Source: Desulfotomaculaceae bacterium (GTDB taxonomy: Bacteria > Bacillota > Desulfotomaculia > Desulfotomaculales > Pelotomaculaceae). From it: a stretch of DNA of 32,986 nucleotides. This document shows positions 1 to 9,076 of the stretch, in pieces. How positions within the stretch are numbered: position 1 is the first letter of the stretch; each line of letters starts with the position of its first letter. The position numbers and the translations under genes are program-made. The notes beneath the pieces are model-generated. The model was not told the origin of the DNA. It made no database searches and was given only the letters and a program-made list of their open reading frames with translations. The stretch spans positions 1-32,986 of the forward strand of contig JAQVOX010000004.1 in assembly GCA_028702435.1 (NCBI GenBank), read 5' to 3'.

Positions 1-2552
1 CTAATATTAATAACGAAGAAGAATATTTAGTAAACAAACTTATGCGGGGATCACTGGGTGTGGTTGATCTTGACCACTGCGCCCGTATATGACACGCCCC
101 AACTGTAGCCGGTCTGGCGAATACAGTTGGTCGGGGAGTAATGACTAATAGTTTTATTGATTATAAAAATACAGACATATTTTTAATTATTGGCTCCAAC
201 CCGGCCGAAGCTCACCCCATGGCCATGCGTCACATTGGCAAGGCTATGGCAAAAGGAGCCAAAGTCATTGTTGTTGACCCGAGATTTACTAAGACAGCGG
301 CCAAGGCGGATATTTACGTTCCTTTGCGTCCGGGGACAGACATTTCTTTTCTTTACGGTCTGATAAATTACGCCATTGAAAACGATCTTTACCAACATGA
401 GTATGTGCATAACTATACCAACGCTTCTTACTTAATCAGTCCTGATTATAATTTTGCGGATGGTGTTTTTTCCGGTTTAGAGGAAAAAGACGGCAAACTA
501 TCCTATAACAATGCCAGCTGGGCTTACCAAAAAGATGGCGATAATATTATAAAGGACCCCACTTTACAGGATCCCCAGTGCGTGTGGCAGATCATGAAAA
601 AGCATGTTTCCCGGTACGACATAAAAACGGTCAGTAAAGTCACGGGAACCCCGGAAGATATTTTACGAAAAGCTTACGCCACTTATTGTGAGTCGGGAAA
701 ACCGGATGTAGCAGGCAATTTAATTTACGTACTGGGGATTACCCAGCACAGTTATGGAACTCAAAACACACGGGCAACTACCATGGTACAGCTCTTGCTG
801 GGCAATATAGGCCTGCCCGGTGGCGGCCTTAACCCCCAACGGGGTCAATCAAATGTTCAGGGTGCCTGTGACATGGGGATGCTGTGGAATAATATTACGG
901 GCTATCTTAAAGTCCCCGATGCGACAAAACATGCCACGTATAAGGACTACCTGGCGGTGGAATCGCCCAAGACGGGATACTGGTCCAACACACCCAAGTT
1001 CTTGGCCAGTCTGCTCAAGGCCTGGTATGGGGAAAAAGCTACCCAGGAAAATGACTTTTGCTTTGACTGGCTGCCTAAATCAGACGGGAAAGACCATTCC
1101 CATATGTCTTCCTATGCCGCCTTGGCAGAAGGACATATTAAAGGCGTTTTTTGCTGGGCTGAAAATCCTTCCGTAGCCGGGCCGGATGCTAAACACGAGG
1201 TCAAGGCCCTGGAGAACGCGGAATGGATGGTCTGCGTTGATGTATTTGAAAACGAAACAGCCGCTTTTTGGAAGCGTCCGGGAGTAAACCCGGCGGATGT
1301 AAAAACGGAAGTTTTCCTGCTGCCGGCAGCTCACATCTACGAAAAAGAAGGCACGCGAACAAACAGTTCACGCCATGTTCAATGGCGCTGGAAGGCTATT
1401 GAACCGCCTGGAGAGGCAAAAAGCGATCTCTGGATTGCCGACCGGTTATTTAAAGCTATTCGCCAGGAATACCGGAGCGGCGGCAAATTTACAGACCCGA
1501 TTTTAAACATGGTTTGGAATTATGATCAGCCGGGACAGGACGAGCCGGATTTAGAAAAAATAGCGGTGGAAATTAACGGTTATAATGTGGCGGACGGTCG
1601 GGTTTTAGGTACTTTTGGCGACCTTAAAGATGATGGTTCTACGGCCTGCGGTGTATGGGTTTACACTGGTTATTATTACGTTGACCCCAAAGAGCAGAAC
1701 CCGTCGTTAAAGGTGCCCGCTACCAAAAAGCACGGCACGGAGGATAAGAGCGGGCTTGGTATATATCCGAAATGGACTTTTGTTTGGCCTTTGAACCGGC
1801 ACATTGTTTATAATCGTTGTTCGGCTGACCCGGCCGGCAGGCCCTGGAAAAAGGATAAACCTTTGATGGCCTGGGACGGAACAAAGTGGATTACCAACGA
1901 TGTTCCAGATTTCGGTGTCACGGACCCGGTTACCAAAGAACCGTCACCACCGGAAAAGACAGCCAATGCTCCTTTTATTATGCTTCCTGAAGGACAGGCG
2001 CGCTTCTTTAATCCTTCCGGCTTGAAAGATGGTCCGATGCCGGAACACTATGAACCGGCGGAAAGTCCGGTGAAAAATTTAATAAGCAAGCAGCAAAATA
2101 ATCCTGTGGCTTATAGATGGGAAGGCGAATATTCTAAATTGGCCGAAACCGGCAGCAAAGAGTTTCCTTACGTGGCTACCACCGTCCATTACATTGAACA
2201 TTATCAAACCGGGGTAAGAACCAGATACAGTCCCATGCTGGCAGAATTAATGCCGGAACAATTTGCCACCATATCGCCAACATTAGCCGATAAGCTGGGA
2301 ATAAAACCTGGAGATGACGTAATTGTTAGCAGTGCCCGATCAGAAATAAAATTAAAGGCTAATGTTCTGCCGATTGTTAGGCCCTTAAATGTAAATGGCA
2401 GTACCATAGAAATTGTTTCCTTGCCATGGAGCTGGGGCTTCATGGGATTATCCACGGGAGACATTGGGAACGAATTAACACCTTTTGTTGCTTGTCCTAA
2501 CGCCGCTGTTCCCGAATACAAAGCTTTTTTAGTTAACGTTAGAAAAGCATAG
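1..2552 (+). CDS. fdhA: Formate dehydrogenase large (alpha) subunit, selenocysteine-containing, 5' partial
   Basis: Molybdo/tungstopterin enzyme that oxidises formate to CO2. The first full codon is at 3 and the frame runs to TAG at 2550-2552, broken only by TGA at 90-92. That TGA lies in DHCARI-U-HAPTVAGL, the formate dehydrogenase active-site motif, so it encodes selenocysteine. The ATG at 141 is therefore internal, not the start. About 850 codons are present; the [4Fe-4S] cysteines and any Tat signal lie upstream of the window. The C-terminal half (TEVFLLPAA, EKEGTRTNSSRHVQWRWKA, and LTPFV near the end) resembles the long FdnG/FDH-N type rather than the short FdhF type, which suggests a membrane-associated, outward-facing respiratory enzyme. 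No electron-transfer subunit gene follows; one may lie upstream. The family is certain; FDH-N versus another long FDH is inferred. Confidence 0.95.
90..137 (+). promoter_or_regulatory. Bacterial SECIS element directing UGA-to-selenocysteine recoding
   Basis: The hairpin starts just after TGA 90-92. CCCC 97-100 pairs with GGGG 133-136, AACTGTA 101-107 with TACAGTT 122-128 (GGTC bulged on the 3' side), and GCC 108-110 with GGC 116-118. The apical loop is GGTCT (111-115). In E. coli fdhF the GGUCU loop occupies positions 22-26 counted from the U of UGA, and here it sits at exactly the same offset. This is the SelB-binding signature, so the genome should also carry selA, selB, selC and selD, which are not in this window. 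Confidence 0.93.
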
Positions 2553-2791
2553 CGATAAAACGACTTGCTATGCTCAGCGTATTGCTGTAAGCTGGGCTCC
2601 AATTCTAGTGAACCAAGACAATATATAAGAAATATTGGCGTGTGAATTTATTGTATGAGTAATAATTTAGCAAGTCTATTAAAGAAGTAACGAACAGAGA
2701 GCGGAAAAAATTATATATTTACTTTGCATGATTATTGAAGTTGATTCCAGAAGTTAGTCCGTTCCTAGCGCCAGTTGCTGTTTTGCCTGGG

Positions 2792-2839
2792 ATAGTCTCT
2801 TGGATTAAATTCCAGTGTTTAGAATACCAAGAGGACTAT
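2792..2839. repeat. Imperfect inverted repeat, function unknown
   Basis: The arms 2792-2803 and 2827-2839 pair over 12 bp with one bulged base around a loop of about 23 nt. There is no T-run after the right arm (ATTAAAAACA follows), so it is not an intrinsic terminator. It could be an mRNA 3'-end structure of fdhA or the remnant of a small element. Confidence 0.4.
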
Positions 2840-2874
2840 TAAAAACAAGGGTTTCCCTGAACTGAAGTTATAGT

Positions 2875-2911
2875 AATCCTCCTACTTAAAAGTAGGAGGA
2901 TTTTTGTTTTT
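2875..2911 (+). terminator. Intrinsic terminator downstream of fdhA
   Basis: Near-perfect palindrome: AATCCTCCTACTT (2875-2887) against AAGTAGGAGGATT (2890-2902), with an effective loop around TTAAAA, followed by TTTTTGTTTTT. The T-run is only on the plus-strand side, so it ends rightward fdh transcripts about 320 nt after the stop codon. Confidence 0.85.
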
Positions 2912-3131
2912 CATCTAGATAAGCTGGAAATTGTACACAAAATAAATTTTGATAATTAGCCAAAACCCTGGGTAAAACACTTGAAATTTTCAGAATATCC
3001 CCAAAATCAGATTCCACTCTCCATTGTCTCCGCCAGCATTATTCCGGCGAAGTATTCGTCATTATCAACAAGGACTGGCCTCTGGTCGTGAAATTACGGA
3101 TGACCGCATCTGGTTGCTGCCGAGAGGGCTA

Positions 3132-4943
3132 TTAATTTTTTAAGCTTCTCTGGCGGTCGTGCTTGCTAAGTATTCGCTTGCGCAGACGTAAATTTTTTGG
3201 TGTTACCTCCAATAGCTCATCGCTACCAATGTATTCTAGTGCCTCTTCCAAGCTGAATTTCCTGGGCTCATCCAAGCGAAGGGCAGCCTCGGCGGTGCTG
3301 GAGCGAATATTGGTAAGGTGTTTTTTCTTGCAGACATTAACATTCAAGTCTTGTTCGCGGTTGTTTTCTCCTACAACCATTCCCTCATAAACTTTTGTGC
3401 CGGGAGTAACAAAAAGTATGCCTCGATCCTGCACGGAATGAAGCCCGTAAAGATTGGCCTCGCCCGATTCAAAGGCAACCAGCACTCCTTGATAGCGTCC
3501 CTTGATGTCCCCTTTGTAATGCTCATATCCGAGAAAAAGATGGCTCATTACCCCATGGCCCCTTGTTTCTGAAAGTAACTGAGAGCGCAAACCAAGCAGG
3601 CCCCTGGCCGGTATTTTAAACTCCATCCGCAATTGGTCCGGGCCGAGGGAGGTCATATTAACCATTTCCCCTTTTCTTGCTCCAATCAGTTCCATCACTG
3701 CGCCCATCTTGTCTTTGGGTACATCTACCATTAATAGCTCGATTGGTTCCATTTGCCGGTCATCTACCCAGCGGAAGATCACCTCCGGCTTGGAAACCTG
3801 CAACTCATATCCCTCGCGGCGCATCGTCTCTATTAAGATCGACAGGTGCAACTCACCTCGCCCGCATACCTGAAAGGCATCCGGGCTATCTGTTTCCTCT
3901 ACACGTAGGCTGACGTTCTTCTCCATTTCTTTAAAAAGGCGGCTTCTGAGGTGTCGTGATGTTAGGTGTTTGCCCTCCTCGCCGGCAAAAGGACTGTCAT
4001 TAACCATGAAGGTCATTTTTAAGGTCGGTTCGTCAACTGTAATGGGCTCTAATTGTATCGGCTGGTCTTTGCAGGCGACAGTCTCACCTATTCTGATATC
4101 TTCTAAGCCGGAAAAGGCTACAATCTCACCTGATGGTGCTTCATTAACCTCTACCCGTTCCAGTCCTTCATATACATAAAGAGTGCCAATGCGGCCTTGG
4201 CGCAAGGAGCCGTCATGCCCGATTATATTAACTTGCTGACCGGCAGAAATACTGCCGCGTTTTACGCACCCGATACCCATTCGCCCGATAAAACTATCAT
4301 ATTCTGTATTATTAACCAGCAGTTGCAGCGGCCCGTTGGTATTTCCCTCAGGCGGTGATATATACTTGACAATGGCGTCGAACAGGGGGAGCATATTTTC
4401 TCCTGGTATAGCCGGGTCGGTTGTAGCGGTACCCTCTTTGGCTGAGGTGTAGACGATCGGGAAGTCAATCAGTTCATCACTCGCACCGAGATCAATAAAC
4501 AGCTCCAGCACTTCGTCCACTACCTCGGAAACACGGGACTCGACCCGGTCTATCTTATTAATAACTACAATCGGCTTAAGATTTAACTGTAAGGCTTTGT
4601 GCAGGACAAACCTTGTCTGTGGCATAGTGCCTTCAAAGGCGTCTACCAGTAAAAGAACACCATTAACTGTTTTCAGAACCCGCTCAACCTCGCCGCCAAA
4701 ATCAGAATGGCCCGGGGTATCGACAATGTTGATTTTTATGTCACCATATGGTACTGAGGTGTTTTTTGCCAAGATGGTAATGCCGCGCTCTCTTTCCAGG
4801 GTATTTGAGTCCATTATCCTTTCTGCCACCTGCTGGTTTGCCCTAAAGATGCCGCTTTGTCTGAGCAGTGCATCAACAAGAGTGGTTTTGCCGTGATCTA
4901 CATGAGCAATAATTGCAATATTCCTAAATGTTGTAATGGGCAA
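3132..4943 (-). CDS. typA: Translational GTPase TypA/BipA
   Basis: Ribosome-associated GTPase of the EF-G/LepA superfamily, linked to 50S assembly at low temperature and stress adaptation. Seen: G1 AHVDHGKTT at residues 13-21, the switch region RERGITI, G3 DTPGHSDF, G4 NKID, then EF-G-like beta-barrel, domain III and V segments and the TypA C-terminal domain. I place the start at TTG 4943-4941, giving 603 aa, because AAGGAGG (4954-4960) lies about 10 nt upstream and the protein then begins six residues before RNIAI, as usual for the family. An upstream in-frame TTG at 5000 would add residues unlike TypA and overlap the likely promoter. The gene is monocistronic and convergent with fdhA. A typical core gene with nothing missing. 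Confidence 0.95.
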   Translation of the reverse strand: MPITTFRNIAIIAHVDHGKTTLVDALLRQSGIFRANQQVAERIMDSNTLERERGITILAKNTSVPYGDIKINIVDTPGHSDFGGEVERVLKTVNGVLLLVDAFEGTMPQTRFVLHKALQLNLKPIVVINKIDRVESRVSEVVDEVLELFIDLGASDELIDFPIVYTSAKEGTATTDPAIPGENMLPLFDAIVKYISPPEGNTNGPLQLLVNNTEYDSFIGRMGIGCVKRGSISAGQQVNIIGHDGSLRQGRIGTLYVYEGLERVEVNEAPSGEIVAFSGLEDIRIGETVACKDQPIQLEPITVDEPTLKMTFMVNDSPFAGEEGKHLTSRHLRSRLFKEMEKNVSLRVEETDSPDAFQVCGRGELHLSILIETMRREGYELQVSKPEVIFRWVDDRQMEPIELLMVDVPKDKMGAVMELIGARKGEMVNMTSLGPDQLRMEFKIPARGLLGLRSQLLSETRGHGVMSHLFLGYEHYKGDIKGRYQGVLVAFESGEANLYGLHSVQDRGILFVTPGTKVYEGMVVGENNREQDLNVNVCKKKHLTNIRSSTAEAALRLDEPRKFSLEEALEYIGSDELLEVTPKNLRLRKRILSKHDRQRSLKN

Positions 4944-4971
4944 ATGATTATTACCTCCTTCTAAAATATAA

Positions 4972-5000
4972 AATATATCAGTTTTTCTCCCAACAAACAA
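4972..5000 (-). promoter_or_regulatory. Probable sigma-A promoter of typA
   Basis: On the minus strand TTGTTT (5000-4995) and TATATT (4977-4972) are separated by 17 nt, giving a leader of roughly 20-25 nt before the typA TTG start. The -10 box matches the consensus at 5 of 6; the -35 is weaker. Confidence 0.45.
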
Positions 5001-5051
5001 CTTGTAGTTTTCTTTAATTTGGCTAGATAGATTTAGTCTCTAACTTTGATA

Positions 5052-5082
5052 AATTAAGGGGCAGCGATGCTGCCCCTTAATT
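5052..5082 (-). terminator. Terminator-like hairpin between the tRNA genes and typA
   Basis: TTAAGGGGCAGC (5054-5065) pairs perfectly with GCTGCCCCTTAA (5069-5080), and two more A-T pairs extend it to 14 bp. On the minus strand it is followed by TTTATC, a short T-run, so it probably ends tRNA transcription before the typA promoter. Confidence 0.6.
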
Positions 5083-5116
5083 CAAGCTTTCAAATTCAAA
5101 TTATTTTTATAACGTA

Positions 5117-5147
5117 AGGCCTCCCTGAACTAGATTCTGGGAGGCCT
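5117..5147 (-). terminator. Hairpin immediately 3' of the tRNA genes
   Basis: AGGCCTCCC (5117-5125) pairs with GGGAGGCCT (5139-5147) around a 13-nt loop. It lies 24 nt beyond the tRNA-Gln 3' end in the minus direction. There is no clean T-run (TACGTTATAAAAAT follows), so it may be a weak terminator or a 3'-processing structure. Confidence 0.45.
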
Positions 5148-5170
5148 CTAATTGTTAATATCCTAAGTTT

Positions 5171-5246
5171 TGGCTGGGGCGGCTGGATTCGAACCAACGA
5201 AATGCCGGTGCCAAAGACCGGTGCCTTACCGCTTGGCGACGCCCCA
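5171..5246 (-). tRNA. tRNA-Gln (anticodon TTG)
   Basis: The minus strand reads TGGGGCG...CGCCCCA as the acceptor stem, then discriminator G and an encoded CCA. The anticodon stem CCGGT/ACCGG encloses the loop CTTTGGC, giving anticodon TTG. The T-arm contains GGTTCGAATCC. Its leftward position after tRNA-His and the single upstream promoter imply cotranscription. Confidence 0.96.
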
Positions 5247-5260
5247 AAACAAAATAATAA

Positions 5261-5338
5261 TGGGGTGGGTAATGGGACTCGAACCCACGACCCCCAGAGC
5301 CACAATCTGGTGCTCTAACCAACTGAGCTATACCCACC
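5261..5338 (-). tRNA. tRNA-His (anticodon GTG)
   Basis: The acceptor stem is GTGGGTA/TACCCAC with discriminator C and encoded CCA. The G at position -1 that marks tRNA-His is encoded (complement of C5338). The anticodon stem CCAGA/TCTGG encloses TTGTGGC, giving GTG. The T-arm is GGTTCGAGTCC. It is the first gene of the two-tRNA unit. Confidence 0.96.
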
Positions 5339-5383
5339 ATGTGTTGGTAAATTATCTTGCTCTTGCTCGACTCCGTATGAGGT

Positions 5384-5412
5384 ATGTTAACAAATAATCA
5401 ATGCCTTGTCAA
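5384..5412 (-). promoter_or_regulatory. Strong sigma-A promoter of the tRNA-His/tRNA-Gln unit
   Basis: On the minus strand a perfect -35 TTGACA (5412-5407), a 17-nt spacer and -10 TAACAT (5389-5384) lie about 45 nt upstream of tRNA-His. Confidence 0.8.
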
Positions 5413-5490
5413 GGAAAAAGCGGCAGCTAACCGGTGTAATTAATTTTAAAACAGTTTATCCTTATTCGATAAAGAAATACGTTTTTCCTG

Positions 5491-5519
5491 TTGATAATTT
5501 TTAGTGGTACGGATATAAT
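5491..5519 (+). promoter_or_regulatory. Strong sigma-A promoter of a short structured RNA
   Basis: TTGATA (5491-5496), a 17-nt spacer and a perfect TATAAT (5514-5519). Predicted transcription start is near 5526. It is divergent from the tRNA promoter, and the transcript meets a strong terminator only about 120 nt later. Confidence 0.8.
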
Positions 5520-5525
5520 TGAAAA

Positions 5526-5647
5526 AGTAATATTAGTAACCACCAAGTGCTGGTAATTATTGAAGTAGGCTGGCGCGACGGGCTTTAAAACCCACCGGCA
5601 ACAAGGACAATAATTGGCGCCAGGGCTATTGCAAGCCTTGGTTTTTT
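5526..5647 (+). ncRNA. Candidate structured small RNA or attenuating leader upstream of tig
   Basis: About 120 nt lie between a strong promoter and an intrinsic terminator, with no coding frame. Helices I can draw: AATTATTG (5555-5562) with CAATAATT (5608-5615), closing a domain that holds GCTGG (5569-5573) with CCGGC (5595-5599) and GGG (5580-5582) with CCC (5591-5593). A competing helix is possible: CTGGCGC (5570-5576) with GCGCCAG (5617-5623), which would use bases of the terminator's left arm (5620-5627). That arrangement resembles a riboswitch expression platform. I compared it by eye with the conserved cores of common riboswitches, T-boxes, 6S, SRP RNA and tmRNA and found no match. It could be a free sRNA, or a leader controlling tig, which starts 163 nt beyond the terminator. 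Confidence 0.55.
5620..5647 (+). terminator. Intrinsic terminator of the structured RNA
   Basis: CCAGGGCT (5620-5627) pairs with AGCCTTGG (5634-5641), with one G-T pair, around ATTGCA, followed directly by six T residues (5642-5647). Confidence 0.85.
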
Positions 5648-5655
5648 AATATATT

Positions 5656-5685
5656 TTGAAGGAAATAGTATTGTTTTTGTAGAAT
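5656..5685 (+). promoter_or_regulatory. Possible promoter of tig
   Basis: TTGAAG (5656-5661), an 18-nt spacer and TAGAAT (5680-5685) lie just after the terminator. If real, tig has its own promoter and the upstream RNA is an independent gene; if not, tig depends on read-through. Confidence 0.4.
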
Positions 5686-5810
5686 AGCTTTTTAAAATGG
5701 TTAAGATATGTTATATGGTTTTTTATAGCAGTTGGATCAAGAGGAGAGGGTGTGACTTTTCTAAAATAGCAACTATCTAATCTAATCAAACTATTTAAGG
5801 AGGAGCATAT

Positions 5811-7127
5811 ATGAAAGCTAACGCGGAAAGGATAGAAAAAAACACTGTTCTCCTTGAAGTTGAGGTGGACTCGGAGCTATTCTCACAGGCTGTTGATAAA
5901 GCCTACCGCAAAATTGTACGTAACATAAATATCCCGGGTTTTCGCAAGGGTAAAACCCCGCGTGTGATCCTTGAGCGTTATATCGGCAAGGAAGCTATTT
6001 ACGAAGAAGCGATGGAAGCGCTGGTGCCCGAAGCCTACATAGAGGCGGTAAAGGATACCGGTATTGAACCTATTGACAAGCCGGAGGTCGAAATTATTCA
6101 GGTTGAAGAAGGTAAGCCGGTAGTTTTTAAAGCTACCGTTCAAGTAAAACCAGAAATAGAGTTAGGTCAGTATAAAGGACTGGAAGTAGTAAAGCCGGTC
6201 ATTAATGTTACCGAAGAAGATGTACAGAAAGAACTGGATCGTTTACAAAACAGTCATGCCAAGTTGCTGACTTTAGAAGAAGGCATGGTTGAAAACGGTG
6301 ATATTGCCGTTATAGATTTTCTAGGGAAAATTGACGGCGAGCCTTTTAAGGGGGGAGAGGGCAAAGAATATTCCCTGGAGATCGGCTCAGGTTCTTTTGT
6401 CGGAGGATTTGAAGATCAGGTTATTGGCATGTCTATTGGCGAGACCAGGGATATACAGGTAACTTTCCCTGAAAACTATCAGGCGGAGGAATTGGCCGGT
6501 AAAGACGTTGTCTTTACCGTCACAGTTAGCGGAATTAAAAGGAAAGAGCTGAGTCCGCTGGATGACGAGTTTGCCAAGGATGTCAGTGAGTTTGATACCT
6601 TAGAGGAATTAAAGAATGATCTCACGAATAAATTAGAAGTAAACGCAGAGAACAGATCAAAATTTACACTTAGAAGTGAACTTCTCAATAAGGTTGTTGA
6701 CCAGTCTGCGGCTGAGATTCCCGATAGTATGATTGAGCAGCAAATTGGAGAAATGATTGCCAACATGGGCAACAGCTTTGCCAATCAAGGTCTCTCTATT
6801 GATGATTACCTCAAGTATACTAATTCATCTATGGAAAAAATGAGGGAGAATTTCCGGCCGGAGGCAGAGCAAAACATAAAAACTGCTCTGGTAATGGAGT
6901 CAATCGCCAAAACGGAAGAAATTAAACCGTCTGAAGAGGATATACAGGCGGAAATAGAGCGAGTTGCTTCGCTATACCGTCAAGATCCAGGAGAATTCCG
7001 TAATATGCTTGAAAATGAAGGCAACCTCAGTTACATTACTGAGAATTTAGTCAAGGAAAAAACATTACAGTTTTTGGTAGATAACGCTAAAATAATTGAG
7101 GGCACCAACAATCAGAGTGTAGAATAG
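5811..7127 (+). CDS. tig: Trigger factor, ribosome-bound chaperone and prolyl isomerase
   Basis: Binds near the ribosomal exit tunnel and folds nascent chains. At 438 aa it has the usual length. Domains seen: an N-terminal ribosome-docking domain with the signature GFRKGK at residues 43-48, an FKBP-type isomerase domain from about 160 to 240 ([26 protein letters not shown]), and a long helical C-terminal domain rich in Glu, Lys and Asn that forms the chaperone arms. The start ATG follows a perfect AAGGAGG at 6-7 nt. It opens the tig-clpP-clpX-lonB-usp-lon-engB run, a frequent order in Firmicutes that couples folding with degradation. clpP starts 61 nt after its stop with no terminator between, so they are probably cotranscribed. 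Confidence 0.97.
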   Translation: MKANAERIEKNTVLLEVEVDSELFSQAVDKAYRKIVRNINIPGFRKGKTPRVILERYIGKEAIYEEAMEALVPEAYIEAVKDTGIEPIDKPEVEIIQVEEGKPVVFKATVQVKPEIELGQYKGLEVVKPVINVTEEDVQKELDRLQNSHAKLLTLEEGMVENGDIAVIDFLGKIDGEPFKGGEGKEYSLEIGSGSFVGGFEDQVIGMSIGETRDIQVTFPENYQAEELAGKDVVFTVTVSGIKRKELSPLDDEFAKDVSEFDTLEELKNDLTNKLEVNAENRSKFTLRSELLNKVVDQSAAEIPDSMIEQQIGEMIANMGNSFANQGLSIDDYLKYTNSSMEKMRENFRPEAEQNIKTALVMESIAKTEEIKPSEEDIQAEIERVASLYRQDPGEFRNMLENEGNLSYITENLVKEKTLQFLVDNAKIIEGTNNQSVE

Positions 7128-7188
7128 TAATATAAAAATATCCTCATTGGTTATGCGCAGGGGGAAATATTCAGGAGGTGGAGCGATT

Positions 7189-7773
7189 ATGAATTTAGTG
7201 CCAATTGTAGTAGAACAAACTAACCGCGGCGAACGATCGTATGATATCTATTCAAGGCTTTTAAAGGACCGGATAATTTTTTTAGGCGGACCGATAGACG
7301 ACTATGTAGCTAACCTTGTGATCGCGCAGCTTCTTTTCCTGGAGGCTGAAGACCCCGAGAAAGATATTCACCTCTATATCAATTCCCCTGGTGGTGTGGT
7401 TACTGCTGGTATGGCTATTTATGATACCATGCAGTATGTTCGGCCTCCTGTATCCACTATCTGCCTGGGGCAGGCGGCCAGCATGGGATCACTGCTCCTG
7501 ACTGCCGGGGCAAAAGGGAAGCGTTTCGCCCTACCTTATGCCAGGATCCTGATTCACCAGCCTCTAGGTGGGGTTCAAGGCCAGGCAACAGATATAGATA
7601 TACACGCCAAGGAAATATTACGGATGAGAGAATATCTTAATGAAATCCTTTCCAGGCATACAGGTCAGCCTTTGGATAAAATAGCCGGGGATACCGAACG
7701 GGACTTCTTTATGTCGGCACAGCAAGCTAAAGAATATGGTATTATTGACGAGGTGTTCGATGTCAGGAAGTAA
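7189..7773 (+). CDS. clpP: ATP-dependent Clp protease proteolytic subunit ClpP
   Basis: Serine peptidase that forms the tetradecameric barrel of ClpXP and related proteases. Protein of 194 aa, the normal size. Catalytic triad seen as Ser98 (GQAASMGS), His123 (LIHQPLGG) and Asp172 (DTERDFF). I chose ATG 7189 because AGGAGG (7173-7178) precedes it and the protein then begins [11 protein letters not shown] like other ClpPs; an in-frame start at 7147 would add 14 unrelated residues. clpX begins 19 nt after its stop, so the two are one operon. No CtsR-type direct repeat is evident in the short gap before it. Confidence 0.97.
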   Translation: MNLVPIVVEQTNRGERSYDIYSRLLKDRIIFLGGPIDDYVANLVIAQLLFLEAEDPEKDIHLYINSPGGVVTAGMAIYDTMQYVRPPVSTICLGQAASMGSLLLTAGAKGKRFALPYARILIHQPLGGVQGQATDIDIHAKEILRMREYLNEILSRHTGQPLDKIAGDTERDFFMSAQQAKEYGIIDEVFDVRK

Positions 7774-7792
7774 AGGTAAAAGAGGTGGAAAT

Positions 7793-9040
7793 GTGTTTAA
7801 CGATAAAGGACAATTGAAATGTTCCTTTTGTGGTAAACTTCAGGATCAGGTAAAAAAGTTGGTTGCCGGTCCGGGTGTCTATATTTGTGATGAATGCATT
7901 GAATTGTGTAACGAGATCATCGAGGAGGAGCTCAGTGAAGATCTGGGTATAGAACTTGGTGAAATCCCGAAGCCAAAAGAGATCAAGGAAATTTTGGACC
8001 AGTATGTAATTGACCAGGAAGATGCCAAGAAATCCCTCTCAGTTGCCGTTTATAACCACTATAAGCGGATTAATCTAGGGGGCAAGATAGATGATGTGGA
8101 ACTGCAAAAGAGCAATATTGTCATGCTGGGGCCTACCGGAAGCGGGAAAACACTTCTGGCGCAAACTTTGGCTCGTCTATTAAACGTACCTTTTGCCATT
8201 GCCGATGCTACATCACTGACTGAGGCCGGTTATGTCGGCGAAGATGTTGAGAATATTCTACTAAAGCTAATTCAGGCTGCAGATTATGATGTGGAAAAAG
8301 CAGAAAAAGGGATTGTTTATATCGACGAAATTGATAAGATTGCCCGTAAATCGGAAAACCCTTCTATTACTCGGGATGTTTCCGGTGAAGGTGTGCAGCA
8401 GGCGCTTTTAAAAATACTTGAAGGTACTGTGGCCAGTGTGCCGCCTCAAGGTGGGCGTAAACACCCCCATCAGGAGTTCATTCAGTTAGACACCACTAAT
8501 GTGTTGTTTATCTGTGGAGGGGCATTTGATGGGATTGAAAAGCTTATTGAGAACCGTACCGGCAAGAAGTTAATGGGTTTCGGGGCTGAGATCAAACCGA
8601 GGAAAGAAGTAAAAATTGGGGAAATCCTGAAAAGTATTTTACCGGAAGACCTTTTGAAGTATGGTCTCATTCCTGAATTCGTGGGCAGGTTGCCAGTTAT
8701 TGTTACGCTGGATGCCTTGGATGAAGATGCGCTTATTCGTATTCTTACCGAGCCCAAAAACGCTCTGGTGAAGCAATATGAAAAAATGTTGCACTTGGAT
8801 GGGGTTACCCTTGAATTTACTCCGGACGCGCTAAGAGCAGTGGCCGAAGAAGCTCTCAGGCGCAATACCGGCGCCAGGGGTCTACGATCTATCTTAGAAG
8901 AGGTAATGCTTGAGGTCATGTATGATATTCCTTCTCGTAATGATATCGCCAAGTGTATTATTACCAAGGAAACCATTCAAAAGAAGGAAGCGCCACGAAT
9001 TATTGCTGTCGAACAAAAAAAGAAAGAAGTAACAGCATAG
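7793..9040 (+). CDS. clpX: ATP-dependent Clp protease ATP-binding subunit ClpX
   Basis: AAA+ unfoldase that recognises and feeds substrates into ClpP. Seen: an N-terminal C4 zinc finger (Cys10, Cys13, Cys32, Cys35; CSFCGK and CDECIELC), Walker A GPTGSGKT (113-120), Walker B VYIDEID, and the pore and sensor region conserved to the end. I chose GTG 7793 (415 aa) because AGGTGG lies 4-5 nt upstream and the protein then starts a few residues before [11 protein letters not shown], as in other ClpX. An in-frame ATG at 7760, overlapping clpP, is a less likely alternative. A terminator follows, so the tig-clpP-clpX transcript probably ends here. Confidence 0.96.
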   Translation: MFNDKGQLKCSFCGKLQDQVKKLVAGPGVYICDECIELCNEIIEEELSEDLGIELGEIPKPKEIKEILDQYVIDQEDAKKSLSVAVYNHYKRINLGGKIDDVELQKSNIVMLGPTGSGKTLLAQTLARLLNVPFAIADATSLTEAGYVGEDVENILLKLIQAADYDVEKAEKGIVYIDEIDKIARKSENPSITRDVSGEGVQQALLKILEGTVASVPPQGGRKHPHQEFIQLDTTNVLFICGGAFDGIEKLIENRTGKKLMGFGAEIKPRKEVKIGEILKSILPEDLLKYGLIPEFVGRLPVIVTLDALDEDALIRILTEPKNALVKQYEKMLHLDGVTLEFTPDALRAVAEEALRRNTGARGLRSILEEVMLEVMYDIPSRNDIAKCIITKETIQKKEAPRIIAVEQKKKEVTA

Positions 9041-9076
9041 AACAGCTGTTGATTAGTAATGCCTTTATAATAGTAA

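Larger units (their letters stand above)
2553..3131. other. Gene-free stretch between fdhA and typA
   Basis: About 580 bases between convergent genes. I see no credible coding region on either strand. It holds an imperfect inverted repeat (2792-2803 with 2827-2839, ATAGTCTCTTGG against CCAAGAGGACTAT, one bulge) and a strong terminator (2875-2911). The remainder shows no start codon with a ribosome binding site and no recognisable mobile-element ends. Confidence 0.6.

Noticed and set aside
141-2552. Treating ATG 141 as the true start of the formate dehydrogenase gene
   Set aside because: The same frame continues upstream through a TGA that fits a selenocysteine codon with a SECIS, and the upstream residues are the conserved active-site motif.
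3007-3093. A 28-codon minus-strand frame with protein-like composition (FHDQRPVLVDNDEYFAG...) downstream of typA
   Set aside because: It is closed by a stop immediately upstream, has no start codon with a ribosome binding site, and matches no family I recognise.
5096-5397. Several short frames on both strands over the tRNA genes
   Set aside because: They are translations of tRNA sequence (typical GFESH and GFEP products), not proteins.
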